A stretch of 64,000 nucleotides of DNA, from positions 62,001 to 126,000 of the forward strand of contig CAWFPB010000003.1 in assembly GCA_963817755.1 (NCBI GenBank), given 5' to 3'. Positions 1 through 9,710 of the stretch are shown here, one piece after another (within the stretch, counting starts at the first letter, position 1; every line of letters starts with the position of its first letter). The DNA is from Oleiagrimonas sp963817755 (GTDB lineage: Bacteria > Pseudomonadota > Gammaproteobacteria > Xanthomonadales > Rhodanobacteraceae). The notes under the pieces are model-generated. The model was not told the origin of the DNA, made no database searches, and saw only the letters and a list, made by a program, of their open reading frames with translations. The position numbers and the translations under genes were made by a program.

Positions 1-612
1 CATGAAGGTCGTATTGCGATTGGTGAAGTCGTTTTCCGGCCCCCCCGAGTCCGGATCGAGGTAGGACGGACCGGGTCCGGCCTCGCCCAGCCACGCAGCA
101 TCGGCCTGTGGCGGGATGGTGTAGCCCAGGTGCTGAAGGGAATACAGGATATTCATCGCGCAGTGCTTGGCGCCGTCCTCGTTGCCGGTCACCAGGCAGC
201 CACCCACGCGGCCGTAGTAGGCGTACTGGCCGTGTTCGTTGAGTTGGCCGGAATATCCGTACAGGCGTTCGATCACGCGCGTGCACACCGAGGATTTCTC
301 GCCCAGCCAGATCGGTGTGGTGACGACGAGCATGTCGGCTGCCATCACCTTCTCCTGGATGGCCGGCCAGGCATCGCTTGTCCAGCCGTGTTCGGTCATG
401 TCCGGATACACGCCCGCGGCGATGTCGTGGTCGACCGGGCGCAGCACGTCCACGTGCACGCCCTGCTTTTCCATCACGCTGCGCGCGATGCGGATCAGGC
501 CGTCGGTGTGCGACAGCTCGGGCGTGGGCTTGAGCGTGCAGTTGAGGTACAGGGCGCGCAGTCCCGAGTAGTCGCGGGCTGGTGTTTCGGACGAGGTTGG
601 CGTTGCACTCAT
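1..612 (-). CDS. NAD(P)H-dependent FMN oxidoreductase, flavodoxin fold (C-terminus beyond window)
   Basis: The reading frame starts at ATG 612 and stays open to base 1, so the C-terminus lies outside the window. The visible protein (about 203 aa) has the flavodoxin-like pattern of NADPH-dependent FMN reductases: an N-terminal strand with LYLNCTLKP, a VVTTPIWLGEKSS segment at the expected flavin phosphate/isoalloxazine loop, and a GGCLVTGNEDGAKH segment. Family members transfer electrons from NAD(P)H through FMN to quinones, azo or metal substrates in the cytoplasm. The substrate cannot be told from sequence. The next gene, on the same strand, ends 63 bp upstream of this start. Confidence 0.8.
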   Translation of the reverse strand, partial: MSATPTSSETPARDYSGLRALYLNCTLKPTPELSHTDGLIRIARSVMEKQGVHVDVLRPVDHDIAAGVYPDMTEHGWTSDAWPAIQEKVMAADMLVVTTPIWLGEKSSVCTRVIERLYGYSGQLNEHGQYAYYGRVGGCLVTGNEDGAKHCAMNILYSLQHLGYTIPPQADAAWLGEAGPGPSYLDPDSGGPENDFTNRNTTFM

Positions 613-675
613 CGGGAAACTCTCCAGAGCGGATGGCGGTTTGCCAGGGAGTGGACCGTTTTCGTTGTCGAATAC

Positions 676-1227
676 TTACGGTGTGACGGAAGCCTTTTCA
701 GGTGTGTACGTACCCATGAACAGGGTTTTCCATGTCTTGCCGCCATCGCGAGAAACCTGCCAGTGCTGGCGCACGCGGTGTTTGTCGAGCGGTGTCCAGG
801 CGATGCGATCGAGCACCTCGCCGCGCTTGTCCCGGCGGGTGCCTTTGAGCACCATTGATGACCCTTCGAGGCCGCCATGCAGGTGCAGCACCTGGCCACC
901 GCTGCCGACCCAGTCCTGGTGCCACTGACGCGTGGCGTGGTCGTAGTAGTTGAGGCTGTTGCCGGTGGATCTGCGCCCCAACCATCGCTCATGCACGGCG
1001 CAGCCTTGCGAGATGCGCGTGATGTGGCTGTGGCCGACCACGGTGCCGGCCGGGTTGGTCACGATCCAACGGCCCAGCCAGAAATCGAACTGGCGAAACA
1101 GCGACGCGGTGCAGGTCTTGCCGATGGCAGCGTCGACCGAGGTCGGAAGTGGTTTCGGGGGGGCCGCGGCGAATGCGGTGAAGGATGCGAGCAGGCACAG
1201 GATCGCGAACGGACGTACGTGGTGCAT
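676..1227 (-). CDS. Secreted DUF1579-like protein
   Basis: A protein of 183 aa begins at ATG 1227. This start is preferred to the upstream one at 1287 because it opens directly with a signal peptide (MHHVRPFAILCLLASFTAFAAA). After cleavage the chain carries FDFWLGRW near residue 50, followed by alternating strands (HSHITRISQGCAVHERW, SLNYYDHATRQWHQDWVG). That resembles the DUF1579 / lipocalin-like family, whose members begin with an FDFW-G-W motif. Function is unknown; periplasmic location is inferred from the signal peptide. Confidence 0.65.
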   Translation of the reverse strand: MHHVRPFAILCLLASFTAFAAAPPKPLPTSVDAAIGKTCTASLFRQFDFWLGRWIVTNPAGTVVGHSHITRISQGCAVHERWLGRRSTGNSLNYYDHATRQWHQDWVGSGGQVLHLHGGLEGSSMVLKGTRRDKRGEVLDRIAWTPLDKHRVRQHWQVSRDGGKTWKTLFMGTYTPEKASVTP

Positions 1228-1308
1228 GGCAACCTCGGCATGGTCCGGGTGTACCACTACCGTGCGCGCCGGGGCACGACCGTGCAAGTGCGGGAGTGTT
1301 CGATCCGG

Positions 1309-4300
1309 TCAGGCCGCCTTGCGTGCGCCCAGGGTGTCGAGCAGTTCGTTGGCGGTGCGCAGGCGCTCGGCCGCGCCGGGCAGTTCGAGCTGCACGCGCA
1401 GCTTTTCCTGGCCGTCGAGCTTGTACACGCGCGGCTGGCCCTGGATCAGGCGCAGGATGGCCATCGGGTCGATCTCGGGTTTCTCGCGGAACAGCACGCG
1501 GCCGCCGGCCGGTCCGAATTCCAGCTTGCGGATGCCCATCGGCGTGGCGCGCAGCTTGAGCAGCGTGACGTTGAACAGCTGCTTGACCGGTTCGGGCAGC
1601 AGGCCGAAGCGGTCGACCATCTCCACCTGCAGCTCGCGCAGGGCGTCGGCGTCGCGGGCGCTGGCGATGCGCTTGTACAGCGTCAGGCGGGTGTGCACGT
1701 CGGGCAGGTAGTCGTCGGGGATCAGCGCCGGCAGGTGCAGCTCGACCTCGGCCTCGTGGTCGGCGGTCAGGTCGAAGTCGGGCACCTTGCCGCTGCGCAG
1801 TGCCTTGACCGCGCGCTCGAGCAGCTCGGTGTACAGGCCGAAGCCGATCTGCTGGATCTGCCCGGACTGTTCGTCGCCGAGCAATTCGCCGGCGCCGCGG
1901 ATCTCCAGGTCGTGGGTGGCCAGGGTGAAGCCGGCGCCCAGTTCCTCCAGCGAGGCCAGCGCCTCCAGGCGCTTTTGCGCGTCGGCGCTGATGGCCTTGC
2001 GGTCGGGTACGATCAGGTAGGCATAGGCGCGATGATGCGAGCGGCCCACGCGCCCGCGCAGCTGGTGCAGCTGGGCCAGGCCGAAGCGGTCGGCGCGGTC
2101 GATCACGATGGTGTTGGCCGTCGGGATGTCGATGCCGGTCTCGATGATCGTGGTGCACACCAGCACGTGGAAGCGCTGGCGGTGGAAGTCCAGCATCACC
2201 TGTTCCAGTTCGCGCTCGGGCATCTGGCCGTGGGCGATGCGCACGCGCGCGTCGGGCATCAGTTCCTCGAGCTCGCGCGCCGTGCGCTCGATGGATTCCA
2301 CGTTGTTGTGCAGGAAGTAGACCTGGCCGCCGCGTGCCATCTCGCGCTGGATCGCCTCGCGCACCAGCGCGGTGTCGTACTCGCTGATCAGCGTCTTGAC
2401 CGCCATGCGGTGCGCTGGCGGGGTGGCGATGATGGACAGGTCGCGCAGGCCGTTCATGGACATGTTCAGCGTGCGCGGGATCGGGGTGGCGGTCAGGGTC
2501 AGCAGGTCGACCTCGGCGCGCAGCTTCTTCAGCGCTTCCTTCTGGCGCACGCCGAAGCGCTGTTCCTCGTCGACGATGACCAGGCCCAGGTCCTTGAACT
2601 TCACGTCCTTCTGCAGCAGCTTGTGGGTGCCGATGATGATGTCGACCCGGCCGTCGGCGATGCCTTCCAGGGCCGCGTCGACGTCCTTTTTCGAACGGAA
2701 GCGCGAGAGCACCTCCACGCGCATCGGCCAGTCGGCGAAGCGGTCGGCGAAGTTCTGGTAGTGCTGCTGGGCGAGCAGGGTGGTGGGCACCAGCACGGCG
2801 ACCTGGCGGCCGGCGGCGGCCGTCACGAAGGCCGCGCGCAGGGCCACTTCGGTCTTGCCGAAGCCGACGTCGCCGCAGACCACGCGGTCCATCGGCCGGG
2901 GCGCGGCCAGGTCGGCCAGCACGGCCTCGATGGCCTGCTGCTGGTCGGGGGTTTCCTCGAACGGGAAGCGCGCGGCGAATTCGGCGTACATGACCCGGTC
3001 GATGGGCAGCGCCGCGCCCTGGCGCGCCTCGCGCTGGGCGTAGATGGCCAGCAGTTCGGCGGCCACGTCGCGCACCTTCTCGGCGGCCTTCCTGCGCGCC
3101 TTCTCCCAAGCGTCGCCGCCCAGGGAATGCAGCGGCGCCAGTTCCGGCGCGGTGCCGGTGTAGCGGCTGACCAGGCCCAGCTGCGCCACCGGGACGTACA
3201 GCTTGGCTTCCTTGGCGTACTCGATGACCAGGAACTCGCTGGGCGTGTCGCCCACGTCCAGCGAGGTCAGACCGCGGTAGCGTCCCACGCCGTGGTCGAG
3301 ATGCACGATGGGCGAGCCGATCTCCAGCTCGGTGAGGTCGCGGATGATGGTGTCGGGGTCGCGCGCGCTGGTGCGGCGGCCGCGGCGCTCCTGGCGCACG
3401 CGCTCGCCCAGCAGTTCGCGTTCGGTGAGCACCGTCAGCGCCGGCTTGTCGAGCGCAAAGCCCTGTTCCAGTTCGGCCACGGTGATGGCCAGCTTTGGTG
3501 CGGCCTCGCCGGTGCCTTCGATGAACGCCTGCCAGTCCGGCACCGGTTCGGGATGCACGCCCAGGCCGCCGAGCTGGTCGTACAGTGCTTCGCGGCGGCC
3601 GGCCGAGTCGGTGGCGATCAGCACCCGGCCGGGATAGGCACCGAGGAAACGCTTCAGGCCCTCGCCCGGTTCCTCGCCGCGCGCATTGAGCGGCAGCGCC
3701 GGCGCCGGCTGCGTGCCCAGGTTGCGGGCGTGCTCGTGACCGGCCTCGACCAGCTCCACGCGCAGGGTGCGGTTGAGTTGCTCGCGCAACTGGTCCGGCG
3801 CCAGGTACAGATCCTCCGGCGGCAGGATCGGGCGCTCGATGTCGTGGGCACGCTGCTCGTGGCGCTGGCCGATCTGGGTCCAGAAGGCCTCGGCCGATGC
3901 CAGGGCGCGCTCGCCGAGCACGAACAGGGCGTCGTCGGCGAGGTAGTCGAACAGGGTCTCGGTGGTCTCGAAGAACAGCGGCAGGTAGTACTCGATCCCG
4001 CCCGGCGCCACGCCGGCCTTGATGTCCTGGTAGACCGGGCAGCGGCGCACGTCGATGGGAAAACGTTCACGCAGGCGGTTGCGGAAATCGCGCGTGGCGT
4101 GGTCGGTCAGCGGGAATTCGCGCGCCGGCAGCAGTTGGACCGACTCGACCTTGTGCGCGGACAGCTGCGTTTCCGGGTCGAAGCTGCGGATCGATTCGAT
4201 TTCCTCGTCGAACAGCTCGATGCGGTACGGCTCGGCCGCGCCCATCGGGAAGATGTCGATGAGCGCGCCGCGCACCGCGAATTCGCCCGGATCGCCGACC

Positions 4301-4770
4301 TGCGGCACGTGGCGGTAGCCGGCGGCTTCCATGCGCTGCTGCTCGTCGGCGATGCGCAGGGCCTGCCCGACGCCGATCGACAGGCCGCTGCCGGCCACGT
4401 AGCTGCGTGGCGCCAGGCGCTGCATCAGCGTGGACACCGGCACCACCAGCACGCCGCGGGTGACGGTGGGCAGGCGGTACAGCGTGGCGATGCGCCGCGA
4501 GACGATTTCCGGGTGCGGGCTGAACAAGTCGTAGGGCAGGGTTTCCCAGTCCGGGAAATGCAGCACCGGCAGGTCGCCGGCGAACACCTCCAGTTCCCGT
4601 TCCAGCTGGTGTGCGCGCAGGTTGTCGCGCGTGGCGACCACGACCAGGCCGTCGTGCTCACGCGCGGCGGCGACCACGGCCAGGGCCATGGCCGCGCCGT
4701 CGGGTGCGCGCCAGTAGCGGCGCTGCTTGGGCGTGGACGGCAGGGGGGGCTGGATCAGGGATGTGGGCAT
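1309..4770 (-). CDS. mfd: Transcription-repair coupling factor Mfd
   Basis: Mfd removes RNA polymerase stalled at DNA lesions and recruits UvrA for nucleotide excision repair. The 1153-aa product has the full architecture: a UvrB-like N-terminal module (DWETLPYD, RFPIDVRRCPVY), the RNA-polymerase interaction domain around residues 470-540 (PIVHLDHGVGRYRGL), then an SF2 translocase with Walker A GFGKT near residue 633 and DEEQRFG near 733, and a C-terminal TRCF domain. Start ATG 4770 (MPTSLIQPPLPSTPKQRRYW) is chosen because family members begin with this short leader before RYWRAP; an ATG at 4800 would add 10 residues. Neither has a strong ribosome-binding site. It appears monocistronic. Confidence 0.97.
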   Translation of the reverse strand: MPTSLIQPPLPSTPKQRRYWRAPDGAAMALAVVAAAREHDGLVVVATRDNLRAHQLERELEVFAGDLPVLHFPDWETLPYDLFSPHPEIVSRRIATLYRLPTVTRGVLVVPVSTLMQRLAPRSYVAGSGLSIGVGQALRIADEQQRMEAAGYRHVPQVGDPGEFAVRGALIDIFPMGAAEPYRIELFDEEIESIRSFDPETQLSAHKVESVQLLPAREFPLTDHATRDFRNRLRERFPIDVRRCPVYQDIKAGVAPGGIEYYLPLFFETTETLFDYLADDALFVLGERALASAEAFWTQIGQRHEQRAHDIERPILPPEDLYLAPDQLREQLNRTLRVELVEAGHEHARNLGTQPAPALPLNARGEEPGEGLKRFLGAYPGRVLIATDSAGRREALYDQLGGLGVHPEPVPDWQAFIEGTGEAAPKLAITVAELEQGFALDKPALTVLTERELLGERVRQERRGRRTSARDPDTIIRDLTELEIGSPIVHLDHGVGRYRGLTSLDVGDTPSEFLVIEYAKEAKLYVPVAQLGLVSRYTGTAPELAPLHSLGGDAWEKARRKAAEKVRDVAAELLAIYAQREARQGAALPIDRVMYAEFAARFPFEETPDQQQAIEAVLADLAAPRPMDRVVCGDVGFGKTEVALRAAFVTAAAGRQVAVLVPTTLLAQQHYQNFADRFADWPMRVEVLSRFRSKKDVDAALEGIADGRVDIIIGTHKLLQKDVKFKDLGLVIVDEEQRFGVRQKEALKKLRAEVDLLTLTATPIPRTLNMSMNGLRDLSIIATPPAHRMAVKTLISEYDTALVREAIQREMARGGQVYFLHNNVESIERTARELEELMPDARVRIAHGQMPERELEQVMLDFHRQRFHVLVCTTIIETGIDIPTANTIVIDRADRFGLAQLHQLRGRVGRSHHRAYAYLIVPDRKAISADAQKRLEALASLEELGAGFTLATHDLEIRGAGELLGDEQSGQIQQIGFGLYTELLERAVKALRSGKVPDFDLTADHEAEVELHLPALIPDDYLPDVHTRLTLYKRIASARDADALRELQVEMVDRFGLLPEPVKQLFNVTLLKLRATPMGIRKLEFGPAGGRVLFREKPEIDPMAILRLIQGQPRVYKLDGQEKLRVQLELPGAAERLRTANELLDTLGARKAA

Positions 4771-4847
4771 GTCGGACGGCGCATCGGGCACTCGGCCCAT
4801 GCGGGCCGACGGAAAACCGCCATTGTAGCGCGAGGCCCGCGCGCGGC

Positions 4848-5363
4848 TCAGTCCAGCTTGAGGGTCAGGATCGCCGTGCCCGGTTCGTCAGGCATCAGGC
4901 GGCGCTGGAAGCCCAAGTCGCGGCACAGGTCCAGCATGGGGCGGTTCTCCACCAGCACCTGGCCGTACATCTCCCTGAGACCGCGACGCCGGCATTCGGC
5001 CACCAGCTGGCTCATCAGGAACGCGCCCAGGCCGCGCCCGGTCCAGCGGTGCTCGACCAGCACCGCATACTCGGCCGCGCACGAGGAGTCGTCCACGTAG
5101 ATGCGACCGACACCGCGCATTTCCTCCGGCATGACGGAAAAGTCCATCAGCACGAAGGCCGCCTCGCAGGAAGGGTCGAGGGTGCACAGCCGCCGCGCCT
5201 CCTGATCCGGAAGCTCGTTGCGGGCGTACTGGAAGCGCATGCGGATCTCCTCCGGCGACAGGCGCTTGAACAGTCGCTGGATGGCGTCCACGTCGTGCGG
5301 GCGGATCGGCCGGAAGGCCAGTACGGTACCGCGTCGATCACGGAATGTATTGGGGCAATTCAA
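4848..5363 (-). CDS. GNAT-family N-acetyltransferase
   Basis: A single GNAT domain fills the 171-aa product. The acetyl-CoA pyrophosphate loop RWTGRGLG is at residues 106-113, preceded by the strand EYAVLVEH and followed by helix AFLMSQLVAECRRRG. FRPIRPHD at the N-terminus and FKRLSPEEIRMRF are typical of the acetyltransferase domain also fused to acyl-CoA synthetase-like proteins. TTG at 5363 is taken as start: GAAGG lies just upstream, homology begins right after it, and the longer frame to 5528 would run over the fnr promoter region. The substrate (protein lysine or small molecule) is unknown. A dyad at 5426-5439 lies about 70 bp upstream. Confidence 0.75.
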   Translation of the reverse strand: MNCPNTFRDRRGTVLAFRPIRPHDVDAIQRLFKRLSPEEIRMRFQYARNELPDQEARRLCTLDPSCEAAFVLMDFSVMPEEMRGVGRIYVDDSSCAAEYAVLVEHRWTGRGLGAFLMSQLVAECRRRGLREMYGQVLVENRPMLDLCRDLGFQRRLMPDEPGTAILTLKLD

Positions 5364-5425
5364 TGGCTTGCCTTCGAGCTTTCCGCAGACCGGTGATCTG
5401 CTGGAGGCGGGCGTCTTGATGCATC

Positions 5426-5439
5426 TTGTCGCAGGACAA
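5426..5439. promoter_or_regulatory. Perfect TTGTC-N4-GACAA dyad, FNR/CRP-like site
   Basis: The 14-bp palindrome TTGTCGCAGGACAA keeps the outer TTG...CAA of the FNR/Anr box (TTGAT-N4-ATCAA) but differs at the inner two positions of each half. It lies between the divergent GNAT gene and fnr, about 70 bp from the first and 170 bp from the second start. No good -10 element sits at the class II distance on the GNAT side, so the role is uncertain: FNR autoregulation or another CRP/FNR-family protein. Confidence 0.35.
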
Positions 5440-5608
5440 TCGCGGGCATGCCCCGGATGGTATAACCTGCAGTCATCTGATACCGGGTTCGACCCCACGG
5501 GTCGTGATCCGGGCAGGGATAGCCCCATGGTCTCACCTTCGTTATGTTGCCGCCCTCTACACGGAACGGATAAGGTGGTCGAACGGTTCGCAAACCAGGG
5601 AGTTGGGC

Positions 5609-6373
5609 ATGTCCTCGACCGTCATCGATTTCAACGCATTGCGCAAGTCCTGCGCCTCCTGCGCACTGGCGCAGCTGTGCCTTCCCGCCACCATCGGGGA
5701 AGAGGGACTGAGGCAACTGGACAGCCTGGTCCAGCAGCGCAAGCCCGTGGACCGAGGGTCCAACCTGTTCAGTGCCGGGTCCACGCAGGGCAAGCTCTAC
5801 GTCGTGCGCGCGGGGTCGTTCAAGACCTACGTCGACCTGCCCGACGGCGAGAGCCAGGTCCTGGGTTTCCACCTCCCCGGTGAACTGCTGGGGCTCGATG
5901 CCCTGCCGTCCGATACCCATCGCTGCAACGCCGAGGCGCTGGAGCGCGCCAGCGTGTGCGAGGTGCCGTTCAACGACCTCGCGCAGGTGGCGGTGAAGCT
6001 TCCCGAACTGCAGCAACAGCTTTACCGCGTCATGAGTGCCGAATACGCACGCGAGCAGGAGCACATGGTGATGATGGGCCGGCGCCAGGCGCCGTCCCGC
6101 CTGGCGATCTTCCTGCGCAGCATTTCCGACCGCCGCAAGCGGCTGGGGCTGGATCCGCTGGAACTGACGTTGAGCATGTCGCGCCAGGACATCGCCAACT
6201 ACCTGGGCCTGGTGATCGAGACCGTCAGCCGCCTGATGAGCCGCTTCCAGAGCCAGGGTATCCTGGATGTCGAGCGGCGCATCGTACGCATCCGCGACAT
6301 GGATGCCCTGCATGCGATTGCCGAGGGCAGCAGCGACGAATCCCAGGGACATTCCAAGTCTTCCTCGGCCTGA
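5609..6373 (+). CDS. fnr: FNR/Anr oxygen-sensing transcription regulator
   Basis: This 254-aa CRP/FNR-family protein should sense oxygen through a [4Fe-4S] cluster and activate low-oxygen genes. Ligands are visible: Cys15, Cys18 and Cys24 (CASCALAQLC, CX2CX5C) and the central Cys106 (HRCNAEALE). A cyclic-nucleotide-like beta roll covers residues 40-130, then the dimer helix, then a helix-turn-helix with MSRQDIANYLGLVIETVSRL, whose ETVSR matches the FNR recognition helix. Start ATG 5609 follows CAGGGAG; an upstream in-frame ATG at 5426 adds sequence unlike the family. It is convergent with the cbb3 maturation genes and is probably the activator of ccoN at 14.7 kb. Confidence 0.93.
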   Translation: MSSTVIDFNALRKSCASCALAQLCLPATIGEEGLRQLDSLVQQRKPVDRGSNLFSAGSTQGKLYVVRAGSFKTYVDLPDGESQVLGFHLPGELLGLDALPSDTHRCNAEALERASVCEVPFNDLAQVAVKLPELQQQLYRVMSAEYAREQEHMVMMGRRQAPSRLAIFLRSISDRRKRLGLDPLELTLSMSRQDIANYLGLVIETVSRLMSRFQSQGILDVERRIVRIRDMDALHAIAEGSSDESQGHSKSSSA

Positions 6374-6380
6374 AAATACC

Positions 6381-7106
6381 TCAGGCCGTATGTGCGGTGC
6401 AGCCGAACGGCGTCAGTGCCTGCGGCATGCCGAGCGGCGCCAGCCACGGTCCGGCCACGGTCATCAGCGCCATCACCAGCATGAGCACCGCCGCGCCGCG
6501 CCGCAGCCGGATTCCGGCGATGCGCGTCAGGGCGGTACTTCCCAGGGTGACCCCGAACACCGCCGGAAGGGTGCCCAGTCCGAAAGCGCCCATCACGGCC
6601 GCGCTGCTCCAGGGATCCATGCTGGTCCAGGCCAGCAGCAGCATGGTGTAGACGAAGCCGCACGGCATCCAGCCCCAGACCAGGCCGAACAGCCAGGCCT
6701 TGGGCAGCGAATCGACCGGCAGGAATCGTCGCATGCGTGGGGCCATGCGTGACCACAGCCGGGTGCCGGCAACGCGCTCGACCACGCCGCGCCCCGTCCA
6801 CAGGCCGATCGCGACCACCGCGAAGGCGGCCGCCACCATCAGGCGCAGGACCAGGCGCAGCGTTGCGTTTTCCAGCACGCCGTACAGCGCCGCGCCGAGG
6901 GTGCCCAGCAGCAGGCCGGCCAGCACGTAGCCACTGATGCGGCCGAACTGGTAGCCCAGCAGCAGGCTCCTGCGCGGGCGTCCGTTGGCGCCGGGCTGCG
7001 TGACCATGCCCAGGGCATGCGAGATGCCCCCGCACATAAGCACGCAATGGCCGGAACCGGCCAGGCCCAGCAGTGCCGCGGCGGCGATGCTCAGGCTGCC
7101 GTTCAT
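6381..7106 (-). CDS. TauE/SafE (UreH/DsbD-like) membrane protein of the cbb3 assembly cluster
   Basis: A 241-aa polytopic membrane protein with about six segments. It opens with the signature GLAGSGHCVLMCGGI (residues 14-28), the paired Cys motif of the UreH-like / SafE-type proteins often annotated in cco clusters. Its ATG overlaps the ccoS stop codon (ATGA), so it is translated with ccoS and probably helps cbb3 oxidase maturation, either copper transport or thiol chemistry. That role is inferred from position. Seven bases separate its stop from that of the convergent fnr gene. Confidence 0.8.
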   Translation of the reverse strand: MNGSLSIAAAALLGLAGSGHCVLMCGGISHALGMVTQPGANGRPRRSLLLGYQFGRISGYVLAGLLLGTLGAALYGVLENATLRLVLRLMVAAAFAVVAIGLWTGRGVVERVAGTRLWSRMAPRMRRFLPVDSLPKAWLFGLVWGWMPCGFVYTMLLLAWTSMDPWSSAAVMGAFGLGTLPAVFGVTLGSTALTRIAGIRLRRGAAVLMLVMALMTVAGPWLAPLGMPQALTPFGCTAHTA

Positions 7107-7291
7107 GGTGCCTCGTCCTCGTTCTTGTCCTCGTCTTCGTCCCTGTTGCCGGTATCGTCATCGACCAGCGGCATCAGGCCGGGTGTATCCAGGTCGTCGA
7201 ACTGGGCGTGGTTGACCGCCCAGAAGAAGGCCCAGATGCCGAAGCCCAGCAGCACCATGCTGAGCGGGATCAGCAGCAGGATGATGTTCAT
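7103..7291 (-). CDS. ccoS: cbb3 oxidase assembly protein CcoS
   Basis: A 62-aa protein with one N-terminal membrane helix (MNIILLLIPLSMVLLGFGIWAFFWAV) followed by NHAQFDDLDTPG, the CcoS signature, and an acidic tail (DEDEDKNEDEAP). CcoS is needed for haem b/CuB cofactor insertion into CcoN. It starts at ATG 7291, overlapping the end of ccoI by 4 nt, and its stop overlaps the next ATG, so the three are a translationally coupled unit. Confidence 0.93.
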   Translation of the reverse strand: MNIILLLIPLSMVLLGFGIWAFFWAVNHAQFDDLDTPGLMPLVDDDTGNRDEDEDKNEDEAP

Positions 7292-9709
7292 GCGATCACC
7301 TCGCGCGCGGGATGCGCTGGATCCGGTGCAGTCGTCGGTGCCACTTCGTGGCGGCCGATGCGCAGCGAATTGAGCAGCACCAGCAGGGAGCTGGCGGACA
7401 TGCCGATGGCCGCCAGCCACGGCGGCACCAGGCCCAGCGCCGCCAGCGGTACCGCGGCCAGGTTGTAGCCGATCGCCCAGCGCATGTTCTGGCGCGTGGC
7501 GCGCAGCATGGCCCGGGCGATCCGGCGGGCCCGCACCAGCTGCACCAACCGGTCGCCGGCCAGCAGGATGCCGCTGGTGGCCTGGGCCAGGGCGGCGCCG
7601 CTGCCCAGCGCCACGGCGACGTCGGCGCCGGCCAGCACCGGGGCGTCGTTGATGCCGTCGCCGACCATGGCGACCACGTGGCCCTGCGCGCGCAGCTCCT
7701 GCAGCCAGGCCAGTTTGTCCGCGGGCGCCGCCTCGGCGCGCCAGTGGTCGATGTCCAGCTCGGCGGCCATGCGCGCCACGCGCTCGCGGCGGTCGCCGCT
7801 GAACATGACCACGCGGGCCCCCGAAGCGCGCAGGGCCGCCAGGGTCTCGGCCGCATCGGCACGCGGACGTTCGTGGATGGCCAGTCGGGCCACGATGCCG
7901 TCCTCGTCGCACAGCAGCAGGTGGTCGCCGTGTTCCTCGCCGGCCCAGTCGGCGCGACCCAGGCGATAGCGCCGGCCGTCGATCATGCCGCCGACGCCGA
8001 GGCCGGGCAGGTCGCGGCGTTCGGTCACGGCGGGCAGCTGCATTCCATCGGCGGCCGCGCGCAGGGCGCGCGCCAGCGGGTGCGTGCTCGACTGCTCCAG
8101 GGCGGCGGCCACGGCCAGGACCCGGTCCATGTCTCCGCGCAGCACTTCGCTGTGCGCGCGGTCCAGCGCCGGTTCGGTCAGGGTGCCGGTCTTGTCGAAC
8201 ACCACCACGTCGGCGCCGGCCAGGCGCTCGAGCGCGTTGCCGTCCACCACCAGCACGCCGTGCCGGGCCAGCACCGCCACCGCGCGGGTCAGGGCCGCCG
8301 GCACCGCCAGCGCGAACGCGCACGGGCAGCTGATCACCAGCACCGCCACCGCCGCCTCGAAGGCGCGCGCGGGGTCGAAGGCGACCCAGGCCAGGGCGGT
8401 CAGCACGGTCAGGACCAGGGTGCGGCCGACGAAGCGCCGCGCATGGGCGTCGGCGGTGCGCGCCAGCGCCGGTTTGTCGCTGGCGGCGCGGGTGACCATG
8501 CGCACGATGCCAGCCAGCACCGTGTCGGCACCGACCTGGGCCACGCGCAGGCGCACCGGGCCGTCCAGCAGGAGGGTGCCAGCCATCAGCGTGTCGCCGA
8601 CCCGGCGTGGTCGTGGCGTGGATTCCCCGGTCAGCAGCGATTCGTCGACGTGGCAGGCGCGGTCCAGCACGATGCCGTCGGCCGGCACGCCGCCGCCGGC
8701 TGCCACGCGGACGCGATCACCGGGTTGCAGCTCGTGCACGCCGACCGTCTCGGTGGCATCGCCGTCGCCGTGCAGGCGCTCGGCGGTGGCCGGCTGCAGG
8801 CGGGCCAGGGCATCCACCAGGTCACCGGCACGATGACGCGCGCGCATCTCCACGTAGCGCGCACCGAGCAGGAACAGCACGAACATGCTGACCGAGTCGA
8901 AGTAGATCTCGCCGCCGCGGGTCAGGGTGGCGTACCAGGCTGGCGGCGTAGATCAGGCCGATGGCCAGGGCCACCGGGGTGTCCATGGACAGCTGCCGGG
9001 TGCGCAACTCGCGCCAGGCGCCGGCGAAGAACGGCCGCGCCGAGTACAGCACCACCGGCGTGGCCACCAGGAAGCCCAGCCAGCGGAAGAAGTCGCGCGT
9101 GGCCGGGTCGATGCCGTCGAAATGCCCGGCATACAGCGCCACCGCGTACATCATCGCCTGCATGGTGCCCAAGCCGGCCACCACCAGGCGCTTGAGCGCG
9201 TCGCGGCTTTCGCGCTGGCGCAAGGCGTCGAGCGCGGCGATGTCCAGCGGATGCGGCGTGTAGCCGAGTTTCGCCAGCGATTCGAGCAGGTTCGACAGCG
9301 GTGTCTCGCGCGGGTCGAACACCAGCCGCACGCGGCGTGCGGGCGCGCTGACGCCGACCTCGCACACGCCGTTCGCGCTGCCCAGCGCGCGTTCGATCAA
9401 CCAGGCGCAGGCCGAGCAGCGCATGTTGTCGACCAGCACCACCACTTCGGCGCGGCCGGGCGAGTGCACGCGCACGTGCATGCGGGTCAGGGCCGGGCGG
9501 TCCCAGGCGCTGAAGTCGCCGGCCGGTTCGGCGCGATCGGCGGACTCGGTGCGCAGGCGATAGTAGTCGCCCAGGCCCAGGCCCTGGATCCACGAAGCCG
9601 CGGCCTCGCAGCCGCGGCAGCAGACCGGCTTCTCGGTTCCGCCCACGCGCACCGTCAGGGTGCAGTCGGGTGGAACGGTCTCGCCGCAGTGGAAGCACGT
9701 GCGCGACAT
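7288..9709 (-). pseudogene. ccoI: Cu P-type ATPase CcoI (FixI), disrupted by one +1 frameshift
   Basis: CcoI loads copper for cbb3 oxidase. The gene should encode about 806 aa but is split: the 5' frame (from ATG 9709, MSRTCFHCGETVPP) runs through the metal-binding NMRCSACAW motif and the first membrane helices to AIGLIYAAS, then leaves frame. The downstream frame continues with EIYFDSVSMFVLFLLGARY, the CPC motif (SCPCAFALA), DKTGTLT and GDGINDAP. Removing one G of the GG at 8938-8939 restores one continuous family-like protein (YAASWYATLTRGGEIYFDS). The intact remainder and coupled neighbours suggest either a sequencing error or a very recent mutation. Confidence 0.88.
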
Positions 9710-9710
9710 G

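Noticed and set aside
877..5100. A 1407-codon plus-strand open frame opposite mfd
   Set aside because: It is the antisense shadow of mfd in GC-rich DNA; its translation is low-complexity Gln/Ala/His/Arg without any domain.
4848..5528. Longer 226-aa version of the GNAT protein
   Set aside because: The extra 55 residues are unlike any GNAT, run over the intergenic regulatory region, and a TTG with a ribosome site lies at 5363.
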